Source: Aquabacterium sp. (GTDB taxonomy: Bacteria; Pseudomonadota; Gammaproteobacteria; Burkholderiales; Burkholderiaceae_C). From it: 64,000 bases of DNA. Under the pieces are notes generated by a model. The model was not told the DNA's origin and made no database searches. It saw only the letters and a program-made list of their open reading frames with translations. The DNA is taken from assembly GCF_016234775.1 (NCBI RefSeq), contig NZ_JACRAH010000042.1, forward strand, positions 167,980-231,979. The letters run 5' to 3'. Made by a program: the position numbers and the translations under genes. Below, one piece after another: positions 54,263 through 63,602 of the stretch; positions within the stretch are counted from its first letter, which is position 1; each line of letters starts with the position of its first letter.

Positions 54263-55381
54263 ATGAACGATGTGTTGAAGAGCGCCCGCCGCATAGTGGT
54301 CAAGGTGGGGTCCAGCCTGGTCACCAACGAAGGCAAGGGTGTGGACGCAGATGCCATTGGTACCTGGTGTCGCCAGATGGCGGCGCTGGCAGCCGATGGG
54401 CGCGAAGTCATCATGGTGTCCAGTGGCGCCATTGCCGAGGGCATGAAGCGCCTGGGTTGGGCCACGCGCCCGCACGAGATCCATGCCTTGCAGGCCGCTG
54501 CCGCCGTGGGCCAGATGGGCCTGGCGCAGATGTATGAAACCAAGCTGCGCGAGCACGGCATGGGCAGTGCCCAGGTGCTGCTCACGCACGCCGACCTGGC
54601 TGACCGCGAGCGTTACCTGAACGCCCGCTCAACCTTGTTGACACTGCTGTCGCACAAGGTGGTGCCGGTCATCAACGAGAACGACACCGTGGTCACCGAC
54701 GAGATCAAGTTCGGCGACAACGACACCCTGGGTGCGCTGGTGGCCAATCTGGTCGAAGCCGATGCCCTGGTCATCCTGACCGATCAGAAGGGTCTGTACA
54801 GCGCCGATCCGCGCAAGGACCCCAACGCCCGTTTCATCGATGTCTGCACGGCGGGTGACCCGTCTCTGGAGCAGATGGCGGGGGGCGCAGGCTCCCGTGT
54901 GGGCACGGGCGGCATGATCACCAAAGTGCTGGCCGCCAAGCGCGCTGCTGGCAGCGGCGCCTCCACCGTGATCGCCTGGGGGCGTGAGCCCGACGTGCTG
55001 GTGCGCCTCACGCAGGGCGAAGCCATTGGCTCCCTGTTTGTGGCGGCCACCGCCAAGCAGACAGCGCGTAAACAGTGGATGGCCGATCATCTGCAACTGC
55101 GCGGTGCCGTCATCATCGACGATGGCGCCGTGGCCAAGTTGCGCGACGAAGGCAAGAGCCTGCTGCCCATTGGCATGACGGAAGTGGTGGGCGAGTTCCA
55201 TCGCGGTGACGTGATCGCCGTGCGCAATCAGGCCGGGCAGGATGTGGCCCGTGGCCTGGCCAACTACGCCAGCAGTGAGGCGCGTCTGATCGTGCGCAAA
55301 GCCTCGTCCGAAATCGAAGGCGTGCTGGGCTTCACCAGCGAGCCCGAAATGATCCATCGGGACAACCTGGTCCTGGCCTGA
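54263..55381 (+). CDS. proB: Glutamate 5-kinase
   Basis: This 372-residue enzyme phosphorylates glutamate in the first step of proline synthesis. It has the amino-acid kinase domain ([71 protein letters not shown]) and a C-terminal PUA domain (from about 280, [17 protein letters not shown]). It follows obgE by 59 bases, the usual betaproteobacterial order. Confidence 0.98.
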   Translation: MNDVLKSARRIVVKVGSSLVTNEGKGVDADAIGTWCRQMAALAADGREVIMVSSGAIAEGMKRLGWATRPHEIHALQAAAAVGQMGLAQMYETKLREHGMGSAQVLLTHADLADRERYLNARSTLLTLLSHKVVPVINENDTVVTDEIKFGDNDTLGALVANLVEADALVILTDQKGLYSADPRKDPNARFIDVCTAGDPSLEQMAGGAGSRVGTGGMITKVLAAKRAAGSGASTVIAWGREPDVLVRLTQGEAIGSLFVAATAKQTARKQWMADHLQLRGAVIIDDGAVAKLRDEGKSLLPIGMTEVVGEFHRGDVIAVRNQAGQDVARGLANYASSEARLIVRKASSEIEGVLGFTSEPEMIHRDNLVLA

Positions 55382-55584
55382 ATAGCGTATTGCGCTTGGC
55401 GAAAGCCAGTTAACTGCGGGTAACTTCTGTCAGGGAAATTTCGCCTGACGGAAGCGTAAAGCCCGCTTTCACCCCCCTCTTTGCTCGTGACCAAGGGTTC
55501 GTACTGTCCTTGGGGTGGTGGCGTTTTACGTTAAAAACGTGACCCTTGTTTCCTTTTCTTTCTGATTCCTCCGAGGAGGTCTTG

Positions 55585-56655
55585 ATGGCTCTGATGAATA
55601 ACACCCTTGCTCGTTTTTCTTCTATCTCGCTGGCTGCTGCCGCCGTACTGGGTGGCACCCTGGGGATGGTCTCCGCTGCACAGGCCAAAAGCCTGGTCTG
55701 CGTATGGGACGTGGCGGGTAAGACAGGTGATGTGTTTGCGGCAGCGACGGACTACGCCGTGGCCATGCAGAAAAATGGTGCCGACATCGAACTCAAGAGC
55801 TATGTCGATGAGCGCGTGGCCATTGAGGACTTCCGTGCCGGTCAGTGTGACGGTGTGATCGCCACCGCCTTCCGTACCCGCCAGTTCAATATGGTGGCCG
55901 GCTCGCTGGACAGCATCGGTTCGACCACCGTGATCAAGAACGGCAAGGTCGACATGGACGCGAGCTACGAAGTCGTGCGCAAGGTGATTCAGGTGTTCGC
56001 GGATCCCAAGGCCGGCAAGCTGATGACCGAAGGCAACTACGAAATCGGTGGCATCTTCCCGCTGGGCGCTGCATATCCCATCGTGCGCGATCGCAAGATC
56101 AACTCGGTTGAAGCCCTGTCAGGCAAGAAGATCGCCGCGTTCGACTACGACAAGGCTCAGGGTGTGATGATCCAGCGTATCGGCGCCCAGCCGGTGTCCG
56201 TTGACATCACCAACATCGGCCCCAAGTTCAACAACGGCTTCGTTGACATGGTGAGCTTGCCCGCGGTGGCTTTCAAGCCCTTTGAGCTCTACAAGGGTAT
56301 CGGCAAGACGGGGGGCATCGGCCGCTTCCCCATCATGATCCCCACCGTGCAGGTCGTGTTGAACAAGTCCAAGTTCCCCGATGGCTTTGGCGAGAAGTCG
56401 CGCAATTACTGGTTGTCGCAGTTTGACCGTGCGATGAACATTGTTCAGACGGCTGAAAAGGGCATTCCTGCTGCCATGTGGGATGAACTGCCTGCCGAGC
56501 ACATTCCCAAGTACGTGCTGATGTTCCGCGAGTCACGCATCGAGATCGCCAGGCAAGGCCTGTACAACAAGCAGGGCTTGAACATCATCAAGCGTGCCCG
56601 TTGCAGCATCAACCCGACCGATGCCGAGTGCGCCACCAAGATCGAGATCGAGTGA
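55585..56655 (+). CDS. Putative periplasmic solute-binding protein
   Basis: This 356-residue protein has a signal peptide (SLAAAAVLGGTLGMVSAAQAKS) and an extracellular binding-protein look: CVWDVAGKTGDVFAAATDYAVAMQKNG, FRAGQCDGVIATAFRTRQFN, KKIAAFDYDKAQGVMIQRIG. I believe it belongs to the DUF6091-type group, distantly like TRAP or phosphonate binding proteins. It has no adjacent permease, so its partner is unknown. ATG 55585 is fixed by GAGGAGGTC upstream. The 203-base leader holds an imperfect hairpin CGTTTT/AAAACG and a TCAGG/CCTGA stem. Confidence 0.75.
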   Translation: MALMNNTLARFSSISLAAAAVLGGTLGMVSAAQAKSLVCVWDVAGKTGDVFAAATDYAVAMQKNGADIELKSYVDERVAIEDFRAGQCDGVIATAFRTRQFNMVAGSLDSIGSTTVIKNGKVDMDASYEVVRKVIQVFADPKAGKLMTEGNYEIGGIFPLGAAYPIVRDRKINSVEALSGKKIAAFDYDKAQGVMIQRIGAQPVSVDITNIGPKFNNGFVDMVSLPAVAFKPFELYKGIGKTGGIGRFPIMIPTVQVVLNKSKFPDGFGEKSRNYWLSQFDRAMNIVQTAEKGIPAAMWDELPAEHIPKYVLMFRESRIEIARQGLYNKQGLNIIKRARCSINPTDAECATKIEIE

Positions 56656-56681
56656 TCGACCTCTGCGTTGATGGCATGCGA

Positions 56682-56705
56682 AAAGGGCTCCCTTGGGAGC
56701 CCTTT
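56682..56705. terminator. Bidirectional terminator between the binding protein gene and rppH
   Basis: AAAGGGCTCC (56682-56691), loop CTTG, GGAGCCCTTT (56696-56705). The arms are perfect, with A-rich and T-rich flanks on the two strands, so it serves both convergent genes. Confidence 0.85.
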
Positions 56706-56733
56706 CATTTGGTGGTGCGATCTGACGACGATG

Positions 56734-57351
56734 TCAGGATTGCTTGATCTCGATCTCCACCTGAATCAATTGCTCGCTGATGGTTTCGATCGGCATGTCC
56801 GTGTCCTCCTGGCCATCTGATCGCCGGCCATTGCTGCCACGCATGTTGCCGCGCAGGTAGCGGTTCTGGTGCCCTTGTGGCTTGGGCAGAAAGCGCGCCA
56901 ACTCACTCAGGGCCATTTCATACACGCCGCGCTTGAACTCGATCACGGCTTCCAGGGGCACCCAGTATTCATGCCATCGCCAGGCATCGAACTCCGGGTG
57001 GCTGGTGGCGCGCAGGTTCATGTCGCTGTCACGCCCCGTCAATTGCAACAGGAACCAGATCTGTTTCTGGCCCTTGTAATGCCCTCTGGCGTCCTTGCGT
57101 ATGAAGTGCTGCGGCACCTCATAGCGCAACCAATCGCGGGTGCGAGCGATGATGCGGACGTGGTCGGGCAGCAAGCCCACTTCTTCGTGGAGCTCGCGGA
57201 ACATCGCCTGCTCTGGCGACTCACCATGCTTGATGCCGCCTTGCGGGAACTGCCAGGAATGGGTGCGGATACGTTTGCCCCAAAATACCTGGTTCCGGTG
57301 ATTGAGCAGGATGATGCCGACGTTAGGCCGAAAGCCTTCCCGGTCGAGCAT
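56734..57351 (-). CDS. rppH: RNA pyrophosphohydrolase (Nudix)
   Basis: This 205-residue Nudix enzyme has [29 protein letters not shown] and the Nudix box [23 protein letters not shown] (about residues 38-60). RppH removes pyrophosphate from 5'-triphosphate mRNA and starts decay. ATG 57351 follows GGAG by seven bases and gives the standard length. The C-terminal extension ([18 protein letters not shown]) is a poorly conserved acidic tail. It is divergent from proS. Confidence 0.96.
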   Translation of the reverse strand: MLDREGFRPNVGIILLNHRNQVFWGKRIRTHSWQFPQGGIKHGESPEQAMFRELHEEVGLLPDHVRIIARTRDWLRYEVPQHFIRKDARGHYKGQKQIWFLLQLTGRDSDMNLRATSHPEFDAWRWHEYWVPLEAVIEFKRGVYEMALSELARFLPKPQGHQNRYLRGNMRGSNGRRSDGQEDTDMPIETISEQLIQVEIEIKQS

Positions 57352-57455
57352 AATCAACTCCGAATTTTTCAACTAGTTTCATTATTGCACCGCAATGGCT
57401 TGACGGCTAGTAGCCTTTGTCAATGCCTCATTTGCGCGGTGTATTTTTTACGCAT

Positions 57456-59219
57456 ATGAAAGCCTCCCAGTTCTTCATTTCGACCCTCAAGGAAGCCCCT
57501 GCCGACGCTGAAATCGTGAGCCACAAGCTCATGACGCGGGCAGGCTTCATCAAGAAGCTGGGCGCGGGCCTGTACAACTACATGCCCATGGGCTTGCGCA
57601 CCATCCGCAAGGTCGAAGCCATCATCCGTGACGAGCTGAACAAGGCCGGTGCGGTCGAGCTGGTGATGCCCGTGGTGCAGCCTGCCGAGCTGTGGCAGGA
57701 GACCGGCCGTTTCGACAAGATGGGCGACGAGTTGCTGCGCTTCAAGGATCGCCATCAGCGCGACTTCGTGATCCAGCCGACCGCCGAAGAAGTGGTGACC
57801 GACATCGCCCGCCAGGAACTGCGCAGCTACCGCCAGTTGCCCAAGAACTTCTATCAGATCCAGACCAAGTTCCGCGACGAGCGTCGCCCCCGTTTCGGCA
57901 TCATGCGTGGCCGTGAGTTCACGATGAAGGATGCCTACTCCTTCGACCGCGATGTGGAAGGCGCAGGCAAGACGTATGACGCCATGTTCGCGGCCTACAC
58001 GCGCATCTTCGAACGCCTGGGCCTGCAGTTCCGCGCCGTGGCCGCTGACACCGGCGCCATTGGTGGCGACCGTTCGCACGAGTTCCAGGTGATCGCCGAC
58101 ACGGGTGAAGACGCCATCGTCTATTGCCCCACGAGCGAATACGCAGCCAACATCGAGTTGGCCGAAGGTGTGGCCCTGATCGCGCAACGTGGCGCAGCCT
58201 CGGTGGCTTTCGAGAAGGTCGCCACCCCCGGCAAGAGCACCTGCCCCGACGTGGCCGAGTTGCTGGGTCTGCCGCTGAGCCAGACCGTGAAGTCGCTGGT
58301 GCTGGCCACGGACGAACTCAACGAGCATGGCGAGATCGCCAAATCCGCCGTGTGGCTGTTGCTGGTGCGTGGTGATCACGACCTCAACGAAGTCAAGGCG
58401 GGCAAGATCGAACTGGCTGATGGCACCGGTTTGAAGGCTGGCTTCCGCTTTGCCACCGAAAAGGAAATCATCGAGCACTTTGGTTGCAAGCCCGGTTACC
58501 TGGGCCCCGTCAAGCTGCTCAAGCCCGTGAAGGTGATCGCCGACCGCACCGTGGCCAACATGGCTGATTTCGTGTGCGGCGCCAATGAAGAAGGCTTCCA
58601 CATCCAGGGCGTGAACTGGGGCCGTGACCTGCCCGAGCCCGATCTGGTGGCCGACATCCGCAATGTGGTGGAAGGGGATCCTTCGCCTGACGGCAAGGGC
58701 GTGCTGGCCATTCAGCGCGGCATCGAAGTCGGCCACGTGTTCTACCTGGGTAACAAGTACTCCAAGGCCATGAACGCGACCTTCCTGGACGTGGACGGCA
58801 AGCCCAAGCACTTCGAGATGGGTTGCTACGGCATCGGCGTGACCCGCATCCTGGGTGCGGCCATCGAGCAAAAGCACGACGACCGCGGCATCATCTGGCC
58901 CGATTCGATCGCGCCGTTCTCGGTGGTGATCTGCCCCGTGGGCTATGACCGCTCGGAAGACGTCAAAGCCGCCGCAGACAAGCTGCACAGCGAACTGCTG
59001 GCCAAGGGCGTGGACGTGATCCTGGACGACCGTGGCGAACGCCCCGGTGCCATGTTCGCCGACTGGGAGCTGATCGGTGTGCCGCACCGCGTGGTGCTGG
59101 GCGACAAGGGCCTGAAAGATGGTCTGGCCGAGTACCAGGGCCGCCAGGATGCCGCCGCCAGCAAGATTGCTGTGACGGAAGTCCTCAATCACGTGCTGTC
59201 GCGCGTGCAAATCGGCTGA
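57456..59219 (+). CDS. proS: Prolyl-tRNA synthetase
   Basis: This 587-residue class II synthetase of the bacterial type has motif 2 [25 protein letters not shown], the inserted editing domain YbaK-like between about 230 and 385 ([28 protein letters not shown]), and motif 3 [14 protein letters not shown]. The anticodon-binding domain is at the end. ATG 57456 yields the standard [15 protein letters not shown] start. Its promoter lies in the 104-base gap shared with rppH. Confidence 0.98.
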   Translation: MKASQFFISTLKEAPADAEIVSHKLMTRAGFIKKLGAGLYNYMPMGLRTIRKVEAIIRDELNKAGAVELVMPVVQPAELWQETGRFDKMGDELLRFKDRHQRDFVIQPTAEEVVTDIARQELRSYRQLPKNFYQIQTKFRDERRPRFGIMRGREFTMKDAYSFDRDVEGAGKTYDAMFAAYTRIFERLGLQFRAVAADTGAIGGDRSHEFQVIADTGEDAIVYCPTSEYAANIELAEGVALIAQRGAASVAFEKVATPGKSTCPDVAELLGLPLSQTVKSLVLATDELNEHGEIAKSAVWLLLVRGDHDLNEVKAGKIELADGTGLKAGFRFATEKEIIEHFGCKPGYLGPVKLLKPVKVIADRTVANMADFVCGANEEGFHIQGVNWGRDLPEPDLVADIRNVVEGDPSPDGKGVLAIQRGIEVGHVFYLGNKYSKAMNATFLDVDGKPKHFEMGCYGIGVTRILGAAIEQKHDDRGIIWPDSIAPFSVVICPVGYDRSEDVKAAADKLHSELLAKGVDVILDDRGERPGAMFADWELIGVPHRVVLGDKGLKDGLAEYQGRQDAAASKIAVTEVLNHVLSRVQIG

Positions 59220-59254
59220 CCACAAGGGCGCCGATTGGTTTATCTTTGACGTTC

Positions 59255-59929
59255 ATGTTGTCGCGACGCTGGCTTTCTTCTCTGACGTGTGCGCTGGCAG
59301 GCCTGGGCCTGCTGGCGGGCTTGTGCGCGCCTTTGGTGGCGCAGGCTGGCGCCCAGGTGGAAGAGCCCTTGGCGGACGCCGTGCGCACGGCCTTGTCGGC
59401 TGCCGTGGGCAAGAGTGCGCCGCAGCTGGTATTTGCCGATGCCGGCCAACGCCAGCAGTGCGAATCCTGGGCTGCCACGCTGGAGGCCAAGCTGGCCAAG
59501 CGCAAGCCCGAAGAGCTGGTGCGCCGCGAGTTCCTGCAGACGGTGTGCTACGAGTCCAAGCGCGCTGGGTTGGATCCTTCTCTGGTGATGGGCCTGATTC
59601 AGGTGGAAAGCGGCTTCCGCAAGTACGCCATGTCACCCGTTGGCGCGCGTGGCTATATGCAGGTCATGCCTTTCTGGTCGCGCGTGATCGGCAATGGCGA
59701 AGCCAGCAGCCTGTTCCACATGCAGACCAATCTGCGCTTTGGTTGCGTGATCCTGCGCCACTACCTGGACGTGGAGAAGGGCAACCTCTACATGGCCCTG
59801 GGGCGCTACAACGGCAGCCGCGGCAAGCCCGAGTACCCGAACATGGTCACGGCGGCACGCCGCGCCTGGCAATTGGGTGACGGCGCTGGTGCGCAGATGG
59901 CCGACGCGGGCTCGGCGCTGCGTCGTTGA
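59255..59929 (+). CDS. Lytic transglycosylase domain protein
   Basis: This 224-residue exported protein has a signal peptide (LSSLTCALAGLGLLAGLCAPLVAQAGA). A Slt-type domain contains the catalytic Glu in GLIQVESGFRKYAMSPVGARGYMQVMP (about residues 109-135), then ALGRYNGSRGKPEYPNMV. It cleaves peptidoglycan between MurNAc and GlcNAc to yield anhydro-MurNAc. It follows proS by 35 bases, a common betaproteobacterial pair, and is probably cotranscribed. Confidence 0.93.
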   Translation: MLSRRWLSSLTCALAGLGLLAGLCAPLVAQAGAQVEEPLADAVRTALSAAVGKSAPQLVFADAGQRQQCESWAATLEAKLAKRKPEELVRREFLQTVCYESKRAGLDPSLVMGLIQVESGFRKYAMSPVGARGYMQVMPFWSRVIGNGEASSLFHMQTNLRFGCVILRHYLDVEKGNLYMALGRYNGSRGKPEYPNMVTAARRAWQLGDGAGAQMADAGSALRR

Positions 59930-60042
59930 GTGGTGGCGCAGCATCGCACCTTGTGAGAACGTGTGAATGCGGGATGTGGTGCGCGGCCTTCTGCCCGTTA
60001 AAATGCGCTCCGTTCAATACATCAACAAACACAAGGGATACC

Positions 60043-60846
60043 ATGATCAAGTTCAAGGGATGGCTGGTTGGCTTGTTGGCCGCCAGCGTGTCATCGGTCG
60101 CACTGGCTGGTTTGTCGTCGGCTGATCTGTCCACACAGGGTGATGGACTGTTGACGGTGGACAGTGAGACTGGTCTGGCATGGCTGGACGTCACGGCGAC
60201 GCGCGGCATGTCGGTTTTTGACGTGATCTCCTCAGGTAATGCCTTGTCGTCAGACTGGTTGTCGCAAGGTTTCCGTTTCGCGAAGGCGTCGGAGCTGGAT
60301 CAACTGGTGCAACACGGCGCCACTCAGCTGGATTTCATGGCCTGGATGGGCGCGTGGGCAGCTTCGCCAGAGGTCAGTGCTTACCTGGGTGGCTCGACCA
60401 CCATGTTGGCCGGCGTACTGGCTGGTGATGGCTTTCGTGCAGACGGCACGGTGCGGGTGGATCGCTTGCTGTTGACTCGCGATACCCGAATCAATTCTGG
60501 GGAGATCGTCAATCGTCCTGCGGAACTGGAGGGTGATTGGGTCGATGTCGGGTCTTCCCAAGGTGTTGTGGAAGGCCCGGTGATCACGCGTGAGGTACTG
60601 GCGCAGTTGCTCAATAACAGCGCGTCTCCTTGGCTTGAGGGCCAGACCTCCACATCGTCGCCCATTGATACGAATTTCGGTGACTTTCTCCGTCGACATA
60701 CGGCGTCGGTCTCGCCGATGTCCGCGGACCTGAGTCGAGGTGTCTTCCTGGTGAAGGACGTATCCGCTATGCCAGAGCCTGCGTCGTGGGCCTTGATGAG
60801 CCTGGGGTTGCTCGGCTTGGGCTTCGCTGCTCGCCGTCAGCGCTGA
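60043..60846 (+). CDS. PEP-CTERM sorting domain protein
   Basis: The 267-residue exported protein has a signal peptide (MIKFKGWLVGLLAASVSSVALA), a middle domain of about 200 residues (GLLTVDSETGLAWLDVTATRGMSVFDVI), and a C-terminal PEP-CTERM tail MPEPASWALMSLGLLGLGFAARRQR. That tail is a Pro-Glu-Pro motif, transmembrane helix and basic end recognised by exosortase (EpsH/XrtA), used for exopolysaccharide-linked surface proteins. No exosortase lies in the window. ATG 60043 follows AAGGGATACC. It is transcribed alone. Confidence 0.9.
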   Translation: MIKFKGWLVGLLAASVSSVALAGLSSADLSTQGDGLLTVDSETGLAWLDVTATRGMSVFDVISSGNALSSDWLSQGFRFAKASELDQLVQHGATQLDFMAWMGAWAASPEVSAYLGGSTTMLAGVLAGDGFRADGTVRVDRLLLTRDTRINSGEIVNRPAELEGDWVDVGSSQGVVEGPVITREVLAQLLNNSASPWLEGQTSTSSPIDTNFGDFLRRHTASVSPMSADLSRGVFLVKDVSAMPEPASWALMSLGLLGLGFAARRQR

Positions 60847-60847
60847 T

Positions 60848-61435
60848 TCACAACCCGCGCCATTCCTGTGGCTGTGCCTGCTCGATGTGCAGCAGGGCCA
60901 GCACGCGCTCCACGGTGTCGTTGACCAGTTCGTCGATCGACTGCGGGCGGTGATAGAAGGCGGGCAAGGGCGGGAAGATGATGCCGCCCATTTCGGTGAC
61001 GGCCGTCATGTTGCGCAGGTGGGCCAGGTTGAAGGGCGTTTCGCGCACCATCAACACCAGGCGCCGGCGCTCTTTCAGCGTGACGTCGGCCGCGCGGGTC
61101 AACAGGTTGTCTCCCATGCCGTGGGCCACGGCTGCCAGCGTTTTCATGGTGCAGGGTGCGATCACCATCGCATCCGTCATGAAGCTGCCGCTGGCGATGC
61201 AGGCGCCCACGTCACCCGGTGCGTGAGCCTGGGTCGCGAGCGCTTCCAGCGCCGTGCGGTCCAGGCCCAGTTCGTGGTGCACATTGAGGATGCCGGCAGG
61301 CGTGGCCACCAGATGCGTCTGCACGCCCAGGGCGCGCGCGCGCTCCAGCAGGCGCACGCCATAGATGGCGCCGCTCGCGCCGGTGATGCCGACGATCAGG
61401 CGTCGTGGCCTGGTGCTGCCCACGGGCTCCTGCAT
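60848..61435 (-). CDS. ubiX: Flavin prenyltransferase (UbiX)
   Basis: The 195-residue protein has the flavin-binding GITGASGAIYGVRLLE, VIAPCTMKTLAAVAHGMGDNLLTRAADVTLKERRRL and HLRNMTAVTEMGGIIFPPLPAFY. UbiX prenylates FMN to make the cofactor of the UbiD decarboxylase in ubiquinone synthesis. It lies seven bases after grxD on the minus strand, probably in one operon with it. Confidence 0.97.
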   Translation of the reverse strand: MQEPVGSTRPRRLIVGITGASGAIYGVRLLERARALGVQTHLVATPAGILNVHHELGLDRTALEALATQAHAPGDVGACIASGSFMTDAMVIAPCTMKTLAAVAHGMGDNLLTRAADVTLKERRRLVLMVRETPFNLAHLRNMTAVTEMGGIIFPPLPAFYHRPQSIDELVNDTVERVLALLHIEQAQPQEWRGL

Positions 61436-61442
61436 GGGCTGC

Positions 61443-61763
61443 TTACTTGGCAGCCAGGGTCTGTTGCAGTTCGCCGGCCTGGTACATCTCCATCATGATG
61501 TCCGAGCCACCAACGAATTCGCCGTGGATATAGAGCTGGGGAATGGTCGGCCAGTTGGCGTATTCCTTGATGCCCTGGCGAATGTCTTCGTCTTCCAGCA
61601 CGTTGACGGTCTTGAGTTCGGTCACGCCGCAGGCCTTGAGGATCTGCACGGCGCGGCCGGAGAAACCGCATTGTGGGAACTGGGCATTGCCCTTCATGAA
61701 CAGGACGACGGGGTGACCCTTGACCAGATCGTCGATGCGTTTTTGAACGTCGCTCATATGCAA
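61443..61763 (-). CDS. grxD: Monothiol glutaredoxin (Grx4 family)
   Basis: This 106-residue monothiol glutaredoxin has the active site PQCGFS (CGFS) near residue 30, TPQLYIHGEFVGGSDI-like segment (TIPQLYIHGEFVGGSDIMMEMYQAGEL), and the usual length. It binds a glutathione-linked [2Fe-2S] cluster and carries it to Fe-S assembly targets. The gene precedes ubiX with a seven-base gap. Confidence 0.97.
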   Translation of the reverse strand: MHMSDVQKRIDDLVKGHPVVLFMKGNAQFPQCGFSGRAVQILKACGVTELKTVNVLEDEDIRQGIKEYANWPTIPQLYIHGEFVGGSDIMMEMYQAGELQQTLAAK

Positions 61764-61773
61764 ACCAAGTCGT

Positions 61774-61805
61774 AAATGAAAACAGGCCCGGTTATATCAG
61801 GCCTG
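61774..61805 (-). terminator. Terminator after the outer-membrane protein gene (minus strand)
   Basis: CAGGCC (61783-61788) and GGCCTG (61800-61805) pair with an 11-base loop; on the minus strand the stem is followed by TTTTCATTT. It lies directly after the stop of the gene at 61824-62588 and before grxD. Confidence 0.65.
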
Positions 61806-61823
61806 CGGCTGGTCTGCAGTAGC

Positions 61824-62588
61824 TCAGAAGGAATAGCCGACTGATACTTTGACTACCGGGCGCAAGCGCATTTCACGCACGAGTTCGTCCAGCGTGCGAT
61901 CGCCCTGGACAACCTGGCCCAGGTGGTTGTTGGTGTTGACATTGACCAGACCCAGGTCAGCGTTGAAGCGCCAGGCGCTCCGGGTGCCGTTGAGCGTCAG
62001 GCTGTTGCTGTAGCCAGCGCCCAAGTAGGGTGTGGTCTGTTGATCTTGTGAGGCGCTGCCGTTCATCAGGTTGAGGCTGTCCAGGCGCTGCAGGCTGAGA
62101 TTGAGCCCGCCGCCGTTGCCCTCACTGGCCCACCAACTCTGGCCGGTGTCGCCGCGCAGCAGGCCGGCTGTGGCACGGAAGCCGCCCTCCAGATAATAGT
62201 CGGACAGGATGTGCATGCTGCGGATGCGCAGGCCACCGCCCAGGTGGGGCTGGGCCAGCACGAAGCTGTCCTTCAGGGGATTGACGGGGCGGTCAACGAC
62301 CACGCCGATACGGCCTTCCCAGTGGGGCCAGAAACCTTTGCCGCGCAGTGTCAGGCCGCGGCCTTGGGCATCGTCGGCATCGTTCTGGGCCAGGCTGATG
62401 CGCACGCTGGTGTAGTTGCCGCTGCCGGTGTTCTGATGCAGGGCGTGGCCTGCGTAAGGCACCATCTGTGCCTGGGCTGCCCCCACGGTCATCAGCCCGC
62501 AAAAAGCGGCGGCCACGGCCCATTTGCCTGTAACCAGGCTGCACTTGCTGGAGGACGTGTGCGACGCGGTGGGGGCGGTGTGGGGCAT
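61824..62588 (-). CDS. Predicted small outer-membrane beta-barrel protein
   Basis: This 254-residue protein has an N-terminal signal (VAAAFCGLMTVGAAQAQ) and alternating hydrophobic/polar beta strands such as YTSVRISLAQN, FWPHWEGRIGVVVDRP, YLEGGFRATAGLL, WRFNADLGLVNVN and the terminal VVKVSVGYSF. A C-terminal aromatic residue is the signal for outer-membrane insertion by BAM. I do not recognise a named family, although it resembles proteobacterial hypothetical barrel proteins. It lies alone between grxD and prmC, with 147 bases of intergenic DNA upstream. Confidence 0.7.
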   Translation of the reverse strand: MPHTAPTASHTSSSKCSLVTGKWAVAAAFCGLMTVGAAQAQMVPYAGHALHQNTGSGNYTSVRISLAQNDADDAQGRGLTLRGKGFWPHWEGRIGVVVDRPVNPLKDSFVLAQPHLGGGLRIRSMHILSDYYLEGGFRATAGLLRGDTGQSWWASEGNGGGLNLSLQRLDSLNLMNGSASQDQQTTPYLGAGYSNSLTLNGTRSAWRFNADLGLVNVNTNNHLGQVVQGDRTLDELVREMRLRPVVKVSVGYSF

Positions 62589-62735
62589 GGCAATCTCCTG
62601 ACGAACGAATTCATGCTACGCCTCGGTCCAGCGCTTGTGCGACAGAGATGTGAGCGTTCGTCAAACCATTTTCGCCGGGTGGAATCGACTTGGGAGGGGG
62701 TTTGCACCCTCTTGCATCGTCATGGCGTGGTGGCG

Positions 62736-63602
62736 TCAGGTGGGGCGTTGACCGCCCGTGCAGCGTGCTTGCCCGCCCAGGTCGAAGCGGGTACTTACAT
62801 TTGAAAATCCGTGGTCGCGCAGGAGTTGCGCGACGGCGACAGCCTGGTCGTAGCCATGTTCCAACAGTAACCAGCCGCCAGGTTGCAGGTGTGCGGGGGC
62901 GGCGGCGGTGATCTGGCGCAGGTCGTCGAGGCCGTCCGGGCCGGAAGTCAGTGCCTGCTTCGGCTCGAAACCCAGTGCGGCCATATGTGTATCGCCCTCG
63001 GCGATGTAGGGCGGGTTGCTGACGATGAGGGCGAAGCGCTCCCCGGCTACCGGCGCCAGCCAGCTGCCCAGCCTGAAACTGACCGGCAGGCGCAATACCC
63101 GAGCGTTGTGCTGGGCCATGCGCAGGGCGGGCTCGGAGGCGTCCACGGCCGTCACCAGGGCCTTTGGGCGGGCGTGCTGGATGGCCAGCGCGATGGCGCC
63201 GCTGCCGGTGCCCAGATCCAGCACGGTGGTGGCGGTTTGATCGGGAATCAACGACAGCGCCCATTCGACCAAGGTCTCGGTGTCAGGGCGGGGCACGAGC
63301 ACGTCGCGCGACACCTGCAGCGTCAGGCCGAAGAACTCTTTTTCGCCCACGATATAGGCCAGGGGCTCGCCGGCAGCGCGGCGTTGCAGATCGCTCAGGT
63401 AGCGGGTTTGCTGCGGGGGCGTCAGTGTGTCGGTGTCGTGCGCGAACAGCCAGGCGCGGCCTTGTTGCACGGCTTCGCACAGCAGCAGTTGGGCGTCCAG
63501 GCGGTCCACGCCGAGCTGGCGGGCGTGTTGCTGCGCCTGCGCGATGGTCAGCGGCGTGCGCATGGCATCCATCGTGAGCGATTGGGCTTGGTCGTCAGAC
63601 AC
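62736..63602 (-). CDS. prmC: Release factor glutamine methyltransferase
   Basis: The 288-residue class I SAM-dependent methyltransferase has [15 protein letters not shown] (motif I near 120) and the active-site NPPYIAEGD near 190. It methylates the Gln of the GGQ motif in release factors 1 and 2. GTG 63602 overlaps the prfA stop in GTGTCTGA, so the substrate and its modifier are translationally coupled. The C-terminal part ([21 protein letters not shown]) is the usual fold. Confidence 0.97.
   Translation of the reverse strand: MSDDQAQSLTMDAMRTPLTIAQAQQHARQLGVDRLDAQLLLCEAVQQGRAWLFAHDTDTLTPPQQTRYLSDLQRRAAGEPLAYIVGEKEFFGLTLQVSRDVLVPRPDTETLVEWALSLIPDQTATTVLDLGTGSGAIALAIQHARPKALVTAVDASEPALRMAQHNARVLRLPVSFRLGSWLAPVAGERFALIVSNPPYIAEGDTHMAALGFEPKQALTSGPDGLDDLRQITAAAPAHLQPGGWLLLEHGYDQAVAVAQLLRDHGFSNVSTRFDLGGQARCTGGQRPT

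Noticed and set aside
57420..59225. A 601-codon open frame antisense to proS
   Set aside because: It mirrors the codon bias of the real, highly conserved ProS gene. High GC opens long antisense frames, and the translation shows no domain.
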